Assembly: GCA_002099365.1 (NCBI GenBank)
Contig: MSED01000011.1
Span: forward strand, 439,001 to 503,000
DNA from: Phialophora verrucosa
Lineage: Eukaryota; Ascomycota; Eurotiomycetes; Chaetothyriales; Herpotrichiellaceae
Direction: 5' to 3'
DNA: 64,000 nucleotides
Numbering within the stretch: position 1 is the first letter of the stretch; every line of letters begins with the position of its first letter. Made by a program: the position numbers and the translations under genes. This document shows, in pieces, positions 41,916 through 52,746 of this stretch. A model generated the notes under the pieces. It saw only the letters and a program-made list of their open reading frames with translations, had not been told where the DNA came from and did no database searches.

Positions 41916-42920
41916 TTCCGGTCTTGTTCGCCATGGCCGCTTGCGGAGAGAAATTCGCCCGTGCGAACTGCAGAAGTGCTGCAACATATGGAATCAAGAA
42001 CAAGGACCAGCCCTCGTGGACGGGCAGATACGCGGACGTCATGATGGGTAGGTACGGTTGGGTCCAAGTCAGAAAGTGCAGCGGGCGTTGTGCGGTGGTG
42101 TCTGTCCACGAAATTGAGGGGAGGCAGAAGAGATGCATCTCACGGCAACTGTCGAGGAGCGATCATGGGTCCGAGGCACACAAGACAGACGGTAGCAAGG
42201 CGCTCTGAAGATGAGGAAGAGGAATGCAGGAGGTCCGATCTTGCACTGTGATACGCGCGACTCCTTCCTCGCACTTTGCAGACGAGCGCCCCGATCACGC
42301 ATGTGCAGCAGAGGGAGAGGGAGAAGGGAGAAAGAGAGAGCGCTGCTGGGCAGGGAATGGGGGGCAACCCGTATAGCTGCCTGGGTAAGGAATGGTGGGC
42401 GATGCGAGGCCAACAGGCGGCGTGCGGGGGATGCTGGTTATCCTCGAGCCCCAAATTCGGCGCCCGACAAACCCGCGGCATCAGGTTCGTAGTCCACCAC
42501 ATCCAACTTGCGAGCGCTTGCGTGTTCTTGTTCTTGTTCTTGTTTTTGGTCTGGTATTTGACATGTCGCATGTGGCAGTTTGGCGGCCGCAGAGGCTTCT
42601 CTACGAGCTCCCATGGTGCGGAGGGAGCGACGTGTTCGATCCCTGCGTGTTGCTTTGTGCTTGAGGACGGAACTGGATATTCTATGCTATGCTGCGCTGC
42701 GCTGTGCTGTGCCCGTCCCAAGTCGCTCATTCCGAGTCGATGCCCTCGTGAACACTGTCGTCCATTCGGGGTTGACTCGCGTTGCGACGATCTCGGCTTT
42801 GTCACGATGCCGAATTCCTCTCAGCAGGCTCGCTGCTTCCACCGCGATAGACAGGATGTCTGTCTCAATGCACCCGAGCTTCTCTCCAGTAGTTCCCAGT
42901 TTGCCTGCTCTGTGCCTGCT
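41916..42920. other. Intergenic between U5 and U6
   Basis: Long plus- and minus-strand frames here (for example 42276-43250 plus) have no motifs, and the plus frame runs antisense through the U6 third exon. A TTCTTGTTCTTG tract lies at about 42523-42550. Confidence 0.45.
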
Positions 42921-44070
42921 TCACTTTCTTTGACCTCGGAGTCGGCTGCTTCTCCGCAACCCCCCTTCTCTCGCAGCTTTCTCTTGCTCTACCATCTCGG
43001 CCTCTCTCATAGCTTCCTTCCGTTCTGCTCTTCTCCGCGTTCTCTCAGCTTCCACCATTTCTGCCCTGCTAATAGCGTTGCAGATGTCTTCCACCGGGAT
43101 GACAATAGCCGTGTCTTGCATGGACACTGGTATCTCGTCCTTTGGCGCAATGTCAGTGAATGGAATTGTGAGAGGATTGCCCGGCAGTGCCTCGCCGGTC
43201 TCGGCTCGAATTTTCTGAACACCAAAGTTAGTACCGATTGGAAAGGATAGACAAGAGGCGTAGAATTTACCTGCACATTCTTCGTCACATTACCAGTTGT
43301 ATCAAGTCTCCAGGTGATCAACTCGACTCTCTTGGTGCCCTTGTAGTCGAGGTTGACACCGACCACAACTGTCGCCTTCCACATCGCGCGAAGAAGGTAG
43401 AACTGGGCAAGCCAGTCCAGCTTGTTCGCCTTCTGTGAGTAGGCTACTTCGAGGGTAAGGCCATAGTCGCCTAATCCTACGTGTGTAATATGATCATCTT
43501 GTTGATGCAATTCAGGGCCCTCCACGTCTTCATTATCACTTGATCGAAGGCTTATTATCTTCTTCTCGAAAAGGACTCCTTCCTCGGTTGGAGAGCATAA
43601 TCGAATAATAGTCCTCATAATGAGATGGTAGACACCGGAGACAGTGCCGTCATGAGTGGGTAATGGCATCTCGTGTACAAAGGTATTGTCTTGGGGGAAA
43701 TAGTCAATTCTGAATTGATTAGTTCGCAAGTCTGCGCAAAAGATGGGTGTCATACGTACCGTCGACACTTGTCGTAGTCTAGGTGCTTCTCCAGGAGCTC
43801 TCTGAGTATGGGCCACTCGTGGTGCTGCACTTGGTATTCCTTCAACCGCTCGAGGATACCTCTGCCACGGAGCCGCGCTTCAACATCTCGGACGATTGAA
43901 AGCAGGTAAGGATCTGAAGCTGGGGGAATTTCTATCGAATCCGGATCGTGGGTTTCACTGCCAAGGCTGCTTTCCGCATCGATTGAGCGCGCATCAAGCG
44001 GGACTGAGGATGCTTCACATCTTTGTCCAGGCGGCGGGGCCTGAGCCGCGCCGTGGTGGTTGCAAGACAT
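42921..44070 (-). CDS. U6: Uma2-like PD-(D/E)XK family protein
   Basis: Three exons, 44070-43760, 43709-43271 and 43214-42921, give 347 aa. Intron 1 (50 bp, GTACGT...TTCAG, phase 2) precedes IDYFPQDNTFVHEM, and intron 2 (56 bp, GTAAAT...TTCAG, phase 0) follows VTKNVQ. The start MSCNHHGAAQAPPPGQRC matches U4. The core has E191 (LTLEVAYSQKANKLDWLAQF) and VVVGVNLDYKGTKRVELITW. The PD dipeptide of U4 is QD here (D175). The third exon gives PGNPLTIPFTDIAPKDEIPV, then IVIPVEDICNAISRAEMVEA and a charged helix ending GGLRRSSRLRGQRK. Gene structure, leader and promoter are all shared with U4 in inverted orientation about 6 kb away, so the two are clear duplicates. Confidence 0.86.
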
Positions 44071-44210
44071 CCTGAGTCGCGGTGGGAATCAGTCGCGGAA
44101 GAAAGAGAACAACGACAAAGGGCCAACAAGATAACGACGATGCGCGGTTATTCATGTGGGGGAACGCTAGCGCACGCCAAGACAAAAGTGACGTCACAGA
44201 ACTGTGGGGA
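44071..44210 (-). promoter_or_regulatory. Conserved promoter of U6 with TGACGTCA
   Basis: In reverse complement it carries TGACGTCACTTTTGTCTTGG, GTGCGCTAGCGTTCCC and CTTTGTCGTTGTTCTC, as upstream of U4. The palindrome is at 44189-44196, 119 bp before the ATG. Confidence 0.6.
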
Positions 44211-45354
44211 AGCGCCAGGAGCAGAGCCTCGAGCAACCCGTCCTTGTGTTTCGAACTCTGCCAGACCATCCTCTGATCTCTATAATCTACTCGGTGTTTG
44301 GACTCTAGTATTCTCAACTGTGATCTTCGGATATCCACAGTCCATGTTTGCTGCAACAACTCGGCTGCCGCGCGTCTCTTCCCCGGATCTCTCGTTCAAA
44401 GCACTTGTTCCAGGAAGACTTTCATCACCCGTCAGCCAGGTGGCCTCGTTAACATGCACCAAGTTTGCAGAGATATCAACGTTCCCAGTTCCTGGACGAG
44501 AACTCGACAACGGTCGGGATCGATTCGTATAGACCACCCTGCTTACTCCTCGCTGTGGCAAACACAGCACAGACGGGTGGTCTCGTTTCTGACTCAAAAC
44601 ACGAGTCCACAGTCCACCAATCAGGGCAGGTTCTGGAATTGCTCGTCAAGCCCAAGGCTTTGGCTCCCTCGACGTTGGTTGCTTTGCCGTTTCACTGTTG
44701 GGTTGCGGTCGAGAATGCTGTCAGTATTGCTTGAACAGCCAGCTGTGAAGGGTGAATTTGGGCTCCGAGCAGTCCAGCCGCGGAAGTCAATGACGACCAT
44801 GGAAAATGCTAGGACTGGGCCTTTCCATCCCGAATCCAAGCTTCAGGACAGGAGAAGGGGTCATGGGTCGTGGCTGGGGCAGCAGAATGACAGGATCTGT
44901 GACCGACAGGTGCACTGGGCTTGAGATGTGTTGCTGGACTGGCTGCCGGCGGGAGTGCTCCAGTCAACCCGTGCACGAGGACCTGTGTTGCACCTTTCCA
45001 CCTTTTGCACCCTGTAGAAGCATCTTTACCGCGCTGCCGTCGTCGGTGTCGCCGCGGGTTCGTTGTGGTCACGCTGTGTCACAGCAGCGCAGAATGAACC
45101 CGGGAACCGTACTGGTACTCGTCCTCTACCTGCTCCGGTGGGAAAGGTCAAGACTCAAGTTCGGCCCTCTTACTATACGAGTACTGTCTCCCCAGATCAA
45201 TGGCTACTATCAAGGCCCGGCGAAAATCCCAGAACGAGGCTTTACAGGGGTCAAACCTTCTTCTCCCTGCGCGACTACCGGAAGCCCTGCATCTCAACCA
45301 GGCACAGCATCTCAAGCTTCCATCCGCCTTCTCTCGTGAAGGGTTGCATTGTTC
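44211..45354. other. Intergenic, no recognised gene
   Basis: The plus frame 44298-44924 (208 aa) is open but has Ser/Arg-rich, low-information content and overlaps other frames. I could not assign a family. Confidence 0.35.
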
Positions 45355-45552
45355 AACTGCGGGTGTTGCGTCTTCGGGTAGAAGACAGTCGAAGCCGCGG
45401 TCATCGGCCTCCCTCATAGTGTAGGAGACGTAGACATCTACACACAAATCTTCTTGAGACAACAATTGACTTCCTGGGACTCCGCAGAGCGACAGCATAG
45501 AAGACCCATGTATTTTCAAGGCCCAACCATTCAGCCGCACTTGGTCGTTTAT
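45355..45552 (-). pseudogene. Fragment resembling an isochorismatase-like cysteine hydrolase
   Basis: Within a 178-aa open frame (45148-45684) the stretch NDQVRLNGWALKIHGSS, EDLCVDVYVSYTMREADDR and GFDCLLPEDATPAVEQ follows the order of the region around the catalytic Cys in isochorismatase/biuret-hydrolase family proteins (CV.T.MREA.DRGFDCL.LED). The Asp and Lys motifs from the N-terminal half are not visible, and the flanks do not continue the family. It is best read as a short relic. Confidence 0.45.
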
Positions 45553-45684
45553 CTTTTCCTCGCTCTTGCTTCCAAGGCATTCAGTTAATGTTGATCCGGC
45601 CATTCGAGTCCAAACACTCAAGACGAAACTGTCTCTGCCGTCGAGCTGAGATCGAAACGGGCTGCGGATGGCATGGCTGCACAA

Positions 45685-47090
45685 GGCACTTTCGATATGA
45701 AGCTGTTTGAGCTGCAGCTAGGTTGGCCACCTCTTGCCGGGGTCACCCTCAATGGTTTCCTGATGTTCAACACCTGAGCCGGGGCTATGGGGACCGTGCT
45801 GTCAATTGGCCTGCGCGACTGGGCCTCAGACGGCATTCTTCGTCGGCGAGTTTCGGCGCTCGCCCACTCTGATGGTAAGTGGCCGATGAGAATTCTAACC
45901 CGATACACGAGTCAGTGGCTTCCTCGGGATGGTAATGTGAGATCAAGCGCACAGGGATCTCGCAAGAGAGCTTTAACACGTCGAATCATTGCTCACCCAC
46001 GCACACCTGAAGATGGAATGGTCCTTCCCAAGGAGGTCGGACCCATTCTTCCCACGAGACAAAGATTTGCATGTAGGTCTTTGACGGGACAAGGGCAGCG
46101 GGAGAGTTGTGAAAGGATGTTTTCTGTCGCTCATTGTGAAAGCATCTTGGTGCGAAGAGACATTTCCTGGTGCTCATTGTGAAGGGACATTTTCGTCTCT
46201 TTCTGTGACCGAATCTCAATATACTTCCTGACCGTCGTTGGCATCTTCACCACAGTAGCCGAGACCTATGGCGGTGATGATGGTGGTCCTGTCCAGGCTG
46301 CCTGCGCCTTGGGCAAATGTCAGTCTAGCGGGACAAGCCCGAAAGCAGAGATTCCATGGCGCTGCTTTGTCACACCGTCGAGCATAGGGCGGCGTCACCC
46401 TGGGGCTGAGCTCCCTGCGGAATCACAGTCTCTCGACTCTTGATGACAAGGACACACTCAAACGTCTTTGGTTTGGCCATAACCTCGGCTCTTGATGCCA
46501 GAGTCTCAAGCCCCAAGGCTGCTAATGAGCCGCGATGTCAGGGAGATGGATAACACTTTGCATCTGGTCATTCTGGTTATTGAACTGGCTGACGTTCATT
46601 CACAAGGCAGGACGGGACAAGGACCGGGACATGACTCACTTCGATGGTGTGATGAAGCTCTCGACGTTCCGTTTGTATCCATTGCTGTTGAGCTATCTTC
46701 GAAAAGAAAGAATGAGCTGATAACAACTCCAGGCCAGCGCCTTCTGAAAACAGGAATGGCGCTCTATTCTCGACGTTCCTCTACGACGACACCAGCTGGC
46801 ATCGACGGTACAAGCCTACACACGATCGAAGCCTCTACGATGACATGAGCCTACACATGACACAAGCCACCTGGAATGTTCAAGAATGCTTCGTACTCGT
46901 GTTGGACAAGGTGTTCGAAATCGCTCGATGCCCAATCCCCACTGCACCGCTAAACAGGAAGATCATCCCGAAGATGACCTTCCACGCGCTGCCGGACTTG
47001 GGCGGGCATGAAATGCAGCGTAGACGGTCCAGACTGAGAATGTAAGTAGCATGGCCGCCCGGCTGCGAGAAAGAGTGGCATTCACCCCGT
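45685..47090. other. Intergenic, no supported gene
   Basis: Short overlapping ORFs only. Related GTGAAAG/TGTGAAGGGACATTTTC phrases recur between 46105 and 46205. Confidence 0.4.
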
Positions 47091-47112
47091 CTTGGGGCTG
47101 GAAGAAAAAGTA

Positions 47113-47525
47113 GAAGAAGTACAAGCACAAGCACAAGCACAAGCACAAGCACAAGCAGAAGCAGAAGCAGAAGCAGAAGCAGTAGCAGTAGCAGTAGCAG
47201 TAGCAGTAGCAGTAGCAGAAGGAGAAGGAGAAGGAGAAGGAGAAGGAGAAGGAGAAGGAGAAGGAGAAGGAGAAGGAGAAGGAGAAGGAGAAGGAGAAGG
47301 AGAAGGAGAAGGAGAAGAAGAAGAAGAAGAAGAAGAAGAAGAAGAAGAAGAAGAAGAAGAAGAAGAAGAAGAAGAAGAAGAAGAAGAAGAAGAAGAAGAA
47401 GAAGAAGAAGAAGAAGAAGAAGAAGAAGAAGAAGAAGAAGAAGAAGAAGAAGAAGAAGAAGAAGAAGAAGAAGAAGAAGAAGAAGAAGAAGAAGAAGAAG
47501 AAGAAGAAGAAGAAGAAGAAGAAGA
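47113..47525. repeat. Compound purine microsatellite (AAGCAC-GAAGCA-GTAGCA-GGAGAA-GAA)
   Basis: About 410 bp of successive hexamer arrays grade into a pure (GAA)n tract of about 215 bp from 47310. The plus strand is almost entirely purine after 47217. The poly-Glu ORF across it and its poly-Ser and poly-Phe counterparts on the minus strand are artefacts. Confidence 0.97.
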
Positions 47526-48785
47526 AACTAAGTGGAGGCTCTGGATACCGTATCCACACCAATCCAATGCACCATCTACTACCTACCAGCTGACACATAG
47601 CCGTGTTGGCCTTCGGTGCGTGGTCCCTGGACGTACTTGGGACCTCGGACCGCTGGTGGCACGAGGAGGACGAGGTCAGCCCCGAGAGAGGACGCGTGGT
47701 CGGTCATGAAGGTCGAGCTTAGACAGACCTTCGGTCGGTGTCCTCCCTATCACGCCTCTCAACTCTGCTTCTCCCGTTTTCCCCTTCTTCTGTTTCCCCC
47801 TTCTTCTGTTTCCCCCTTCTTCTGTTTTCCCTTTCTCGTCTTCTCCCCTGAATGCGTTGTTCTCTGGCAGATACAAGTCTAACAAGCGTCGCTGCTACTT
47901 GTGCTTGCACACCTTTCACCAAAAGCTAGCTCTTGACTTTTGAACCTGAAGCCTTGCATCCGGCATTCTGCAACCTGCGAGCTACCCTGCGACCGAGCAA
48001 ACCTGTCACCTGCAAGCTCGATTCCATCGCCCGGTACGAGCTAGAGATTTGGTGGTCGTTCCCGGTCACACGCATTGTTGTACCGGTTTGGTTCTGATCT
48101 TCTCGTCAAACTTGGTGTCCGATCACATTGCCATGTTGACAGAGACGCAACCCTCGGTGCGACAGTCACTATACCGTCGTCACCAGCCACGCCACCGCCA
48201 TGCACACACAGGTGGTGCAAAAAAGTCCGTCCTGTTGGTCTGCTAACCCTGTGACAGCATGGACAGGAGGTCCACGCCGCGGAAGGATTGAGACTTCCCA
48301 TCCAGCTGCTCTTCACCGTATCCCGCGATGGTGAGGTACTGATGATGCTGCTGCCGTCACGGGGCTAACTTGCCAATCAGCAACTCGACCCCAACCGACT
48401 CCAGAAAGTTCTAATCACTTCAAGAACCCGTTCTGGGGACGGTGCGGAACTGCCTTTGTCCGGCCTACTAGGCGAGGCGATCACAACATGCGAGACGCGG
48501 CTGAAGCCAAAAGGAGGCTTGTGGCCGAATCCAAGCCATCGGCATCCTACCTACTCTGTACCACCGCCCTCCAAGAGCCTGCTCTCACGCAGTAGACACT
48601 CGATGTAGCTCATGCTTCCAAGCAGGCACCGCATTTCGCAATATCTTTCAGCACAGCCAAAGATTCCCGATCAGACGCCGAATACGAGAGACGGACGGAA
48701 TCCACATATGTCGTCGGGAAGGTCAATTTGAATTCTGGCAGTGAGGATTGTGTCCGCTGACGGCGCGTCAGCGGTGTCTTAGACC
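47526..48785. other. Intergenic with TTCCCCCTTCTTCTG repeats
   Basis: Three to four copies of TTTCCCCCTTCTTCTG lie at about 47775-47840. A CCTGCGAGC/CCTGCAAGC-rich stretch is at 47965-48020. No gene is supported. Confidence 0.45.
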
Positions 48786-49830
48786 ATGAGTGTCTCCGAG
48801 GCGGCCATCTTCCAAAACGCAGACGAAGGATTTGTTGTTGACGATCGAGGGGACTCCAGACATTCTCCTTTCAAGAGGGTCGTCCTCGTTGACCCCGGCG
48901 GCGAATCATCGACTCACACTGTGGCCCTGGGGCCTACATACCACTGTGGCCAGCAGCCTTTCACTCCTCTGGCCATGCTTGGTATTATCTTGGCTCCGTC
49001 CGTCCCCACGCTAGTGATTCGGTGGCCTCTTTCCATTCAGGTTTTGAAGCTCGACGGGACGAGCGAACGAAACAGACGCTACTCTGTGGAGCGAGACTGA
49101 TGAGGTCCACCGCCTCCTCTCGAAAGGTCAGCCATCCCGACGCAGTGAAGCTGGCCGCATTCAGACGGGACGATACCATGTTTCTTCTTCCGTGCGACAT
49201 GCACGAAGCGCTTCAATATGCCGTGTTGCCTGGCGCGAGGGTCCTGCCGCGAAAACAGAGAAAACCCGAAACGGGAGAACAACCGACGCAAGCTACAGAC
49301 TCGATCGAGGAACCGCAGCCAGGGATCTCCCACGTGGTAGGTCTGCCCAACACGTTTCCCACCACCGACGGCAACCTGGTCAATCCGACCGTTCAAACCC
49401 TGAGGTATATTCCGGACGGCATAACGGGCGAGTTGCAGCATCGGCATTGTTACGTTCAGAGCTTGCAGCAGTGAATCGGCCGCCGCGTGGAGGAGAAGGG
49501 GGGAGACTCCGCCAAACCCGTACCGAGCGACAGCTTGTCCAGACAATCACATCCTGGTTGCCCCTCCGACTATGATTCAAATGTTTCCCCGGTCGAAAGA
49601 GAACAGTGAGATGGCACTGAACCTCTCGAGAACGTCAACGGTCACGAAGATGGCGACGGCAAAGTTGCCTCCAGCAGGAAGGAATGTCGCACGCACAGCA
49701 CGGGTCAAGGTAGAGATGCCTTCATCGACACCAAGGTACCTTTCCGGAGGGATCAACCAAACTCTGACTGCTGACACGGCGCGCTACGGCATGACTGGGA
49801 TGAACCTAGCCGTATTCCGTCTGTGACCTG
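48786..49830. other. Unidentified, possibly coding
   Basis: Plus-strand frames 48786-49100, 49022-49474 and 49572-49826 read with fairly balanced composition and could be pieces of one gene, but I found no convincing splice sites or motifs linking them. Confidence 0.3.
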
Positions 49831-52746
49831 CATTATGCATTGTACATTGTGTATCATGCAATCCATATCCCACGTCCTGCGTCATCTATCTGCAAGTAAC
49901 ACTGCGATCTGCAGCCTACAAGTATACGGCATGATCCAGCCAAGCAGGGAGAGATTGTGTCGACAGCTTGAACTGTGCCACCTTGGCTGGAGGTGCTGAC
50001 GATGACCACGAACCGCGGTCTACAAGAGACTGACAAATCTTGCAGATGCCGAGGAGCAATGACATGTGGGAGAGATACCCTATACCTCCGAACCGAGGTC
50101 GCTTTGGAACGGCATGGCTTCGGAATCCGAACACGTGCTAGGCGCGTGGGACGATCTCCGGATGGATCTAGATGAGATCGATCGATCGATCGCTCGCTCG
50201 ATCGCTTTCCTTGGCTCGCTAATCTTCCTTGGCTCTCATTCTATCGCACCGGATCAACGTGCTGAGCGTCAGGCCTAAGTGAATCTTCTTGGCCCTCGTG
50301 GACTCATGCATGACTGGATCGCGGGCTCTTCCTTTCGCCGACGTCTCACGCACGCAGCGCCACCCTTCCTCGTCGCCGTCGTCGGCATTGTGGCTCACCG
50401 GATTGTGATTTGGATTCCCGAGAAGTTCTACCTTCCATTGGTGCTGTCACGAAGCTCCTAATAGCCGCGAAGATGTGGCCGCAAGTGTCGGTATCGGGGA
50501 GACCTTCTCTTCATCTCTGGAACCCACCGTCACAATCATACTGCAGCTTGCTGACTTTGCAGCGCCCCGAGGCTTGACCATGGACTCCGTTCCATGCTCT
50601 TTTGAGACACATCTCTCGGCACGACGTGAAGTCGTAAACTTCTTTGTGCGCCTTGTCGATCACGCAATAGCAGATATGGTCCTCTCTCTGAAGGAAATCT
50701 TGGGATAAGTTCCCGCAACGGGTTCCCGTCGTGCTCCGCTCGTTTGGTAGGTCAGGGCTCGTTTGAACCCTGTGAACACGGAAACAGGTATCGACCATAT
50801 GTCGCAACAGCATCGTTAGCCCCGCTTCCACTGCTCCCGCGGGCAACGGCCACTGATCAGCTTGCTTGACAACGTCTGTCGGCATTAACCTCTCAATGGC
50901 TTTGTAAGTCGGGTCGCACAACCGCATATATGACGCCTGTGCCGGAACACGCATAGCTATGGCTTAGACTCATCTAGCTGTCAGGACAGGTCTTACGGCT
51001 CGGTAGCCGCATAGACACCTTGATGTCTTTTCTCGGCGACAGAGAGTCTGTTGATCTCGCCTTCTTCCCAGTCCAGCGGCGTAATGGTGGTGTCGTTCAC
51101 AGCTTCAGCCCGGATCATGCGTGATTTTAGCGTCCCGACACTGCAAGAGCTGAGGATCAGCGCAGCAAGAAGAACAACCAAACTCCTGCTAACGGCATCG
51201 AGAAAGACTTGAAGGCTAACGTATTGGTGCCAGTTGTTGCTGTTAGCGTTGCATGATCGCTTAGATCAGTGATGGTCGCTCGAGTTGCGAAGGAGGGTGG
51301 GTTCCGAGTGACCAGCAGTGCCATCGTCTACGCAAAACCTTGCCGGCGCCGACGACTGTCCTGTGCTGCCCGAGCACAATGAATCGCGATACCGCGTGCC
51401 GTTTCTCGGCGTTGGAGGTGTCAACCTTAGATGGCTCTGCATGCAGCGCGTTGAATGACCAAGCTTGCCCTGACGATCTGTGGATAGCTTGCGCGGTCGA
51501 GGTGCCGAGAGTTTGCGATGGAACCCGACAGTTGACATTGTGACAGACATTCGTCATCAACGAGCAAGCTTTGACTCCTTGGGCTCCGGTTAATCACCTT
51601 TGTTTGGGTCATCGGTTGAGGTTGTTTGGCGCTGACTGACGCAGCTACAGCTGTTCACTCACATGCCCCACAGCCTAAGCAGGGTGGCTTTGCTCTCGGA
51701 CCTTCTGGCCGCGCCTCCAGTCGCGAACACACTTTTCTTCGCCGTGGTTGCCAAAATCCCGCAAGGATGTAAAAATCTGGAAGGCTCGGAAGACCATACT
51801 CGTCATCATGGGTCGTTCTCGGGCCGGGGGCGTTCATTGTTCATTTGCGAGAGGAAGACGGCCCCATCATACGTGTCACCGGTCGAGTGCCTACTTTTCT
51901 GTCAGGTCCGAAATCTGCGAGTTGACGGGAAGCAAGCAGACCGAAACAATCAGAATGCAGTGGAAGCTGAAGGAGCAAGAAGAAAATGGTCTGATGCTTC
52001 TAGGGGCCCTAAGCTTGAGATCTCGTCCCATATGATCCAATCGGTCGGATTTTGGTGATGTTCGATGATTCGGTGCTGCTGGGGGCGGACTTTGCTCCAA
52101 CGTCAATCCCTTTCGTCTTGACAAAGCGTTCATCTCGCTGCATGGAGTGCTTTGACTTGGAGTTGATATCGCGAAAGCAGCGCCGTCGTGTCCTCTTTCT
52201 CGCGAAGCTCGGCAGCGACCTTGATGGCAGTCAATCCCATGTAGGGTTCCGCCTGAAACCTCCCGAACTGTACTCGATACGGCTGAGTGGGTTTCGGAAC
52301 GTGGTCGAGGAAGACCACGTTGGTTGGACTGCAGTGGAACATCTTTCTTATGGCCAAGGCATGTTGTCGTGCCTTCGATTGGTGACGAAGTTGAGTCATT
52401 GGACCACGGGTCAGTTTTGCTTCACAGCCAATACGATTGACTAAACCTCCTTCTCTCACCCTCTGAGGCCAGGCGGTAAGAAGATAAGCACGCTTTTCGT
52501 TCTTGAGGAGTACTGCTAGGCCGCTCGCAAAATACATTTCCGCTTTCACGTGCACGTTCAGTTCAGTAGAAAGCTGCGCCCGTAACAGTCTTGCCCCTAC
52601 CAGTGTCTTGGTCACTAGTACCCCAGCCGTAACCCGGTGTCGAAAATGCTTGGGAAGCACATTGGTTCGCCGCCCGAGCCTCTCTCTGAGCCCTTTCGTC
52701 TCTCTTCTTGAATTGTGCGTGTACTGCGTAAGCATCCAGTCCTCGC
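49831..52746. other. Intergenic, unidentified reading frames
   Basis: A minus-strand stretch at about 51240-50511 reads LVVLLAALILSSCSVGTLKS followed by a further frame with several Cys, but it is broken by stops. The minus frame 52130-52762 has an ankyrin-like phrase (GLTAIKVAAELREKED) without a second repeat. A GATCGATCGATCGCTCGCTC tract is at about 50176-50205. No gene is supported. Confidence 0.35.

Noticed and set aside
42276..43250. 324-aa plus-strand ORF
   Set aside because: Antisense to the U6 third exon and second intron; no domain, and the U6 model explains the sequence better.
47082..47709. Poly-Glu, poly-Ser and poly-Phe ORFs
   Set aside because: Direct products of the purine microsatellite on both strands.
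50993..51181. Secretion-signal-like minus-strand peptide (LVVLLAALILSSC)
   Set aside because: No start codon in a convincing context, and the frame stops before the Cys-rich downstream ORF; a secreted protein cannot be supported.
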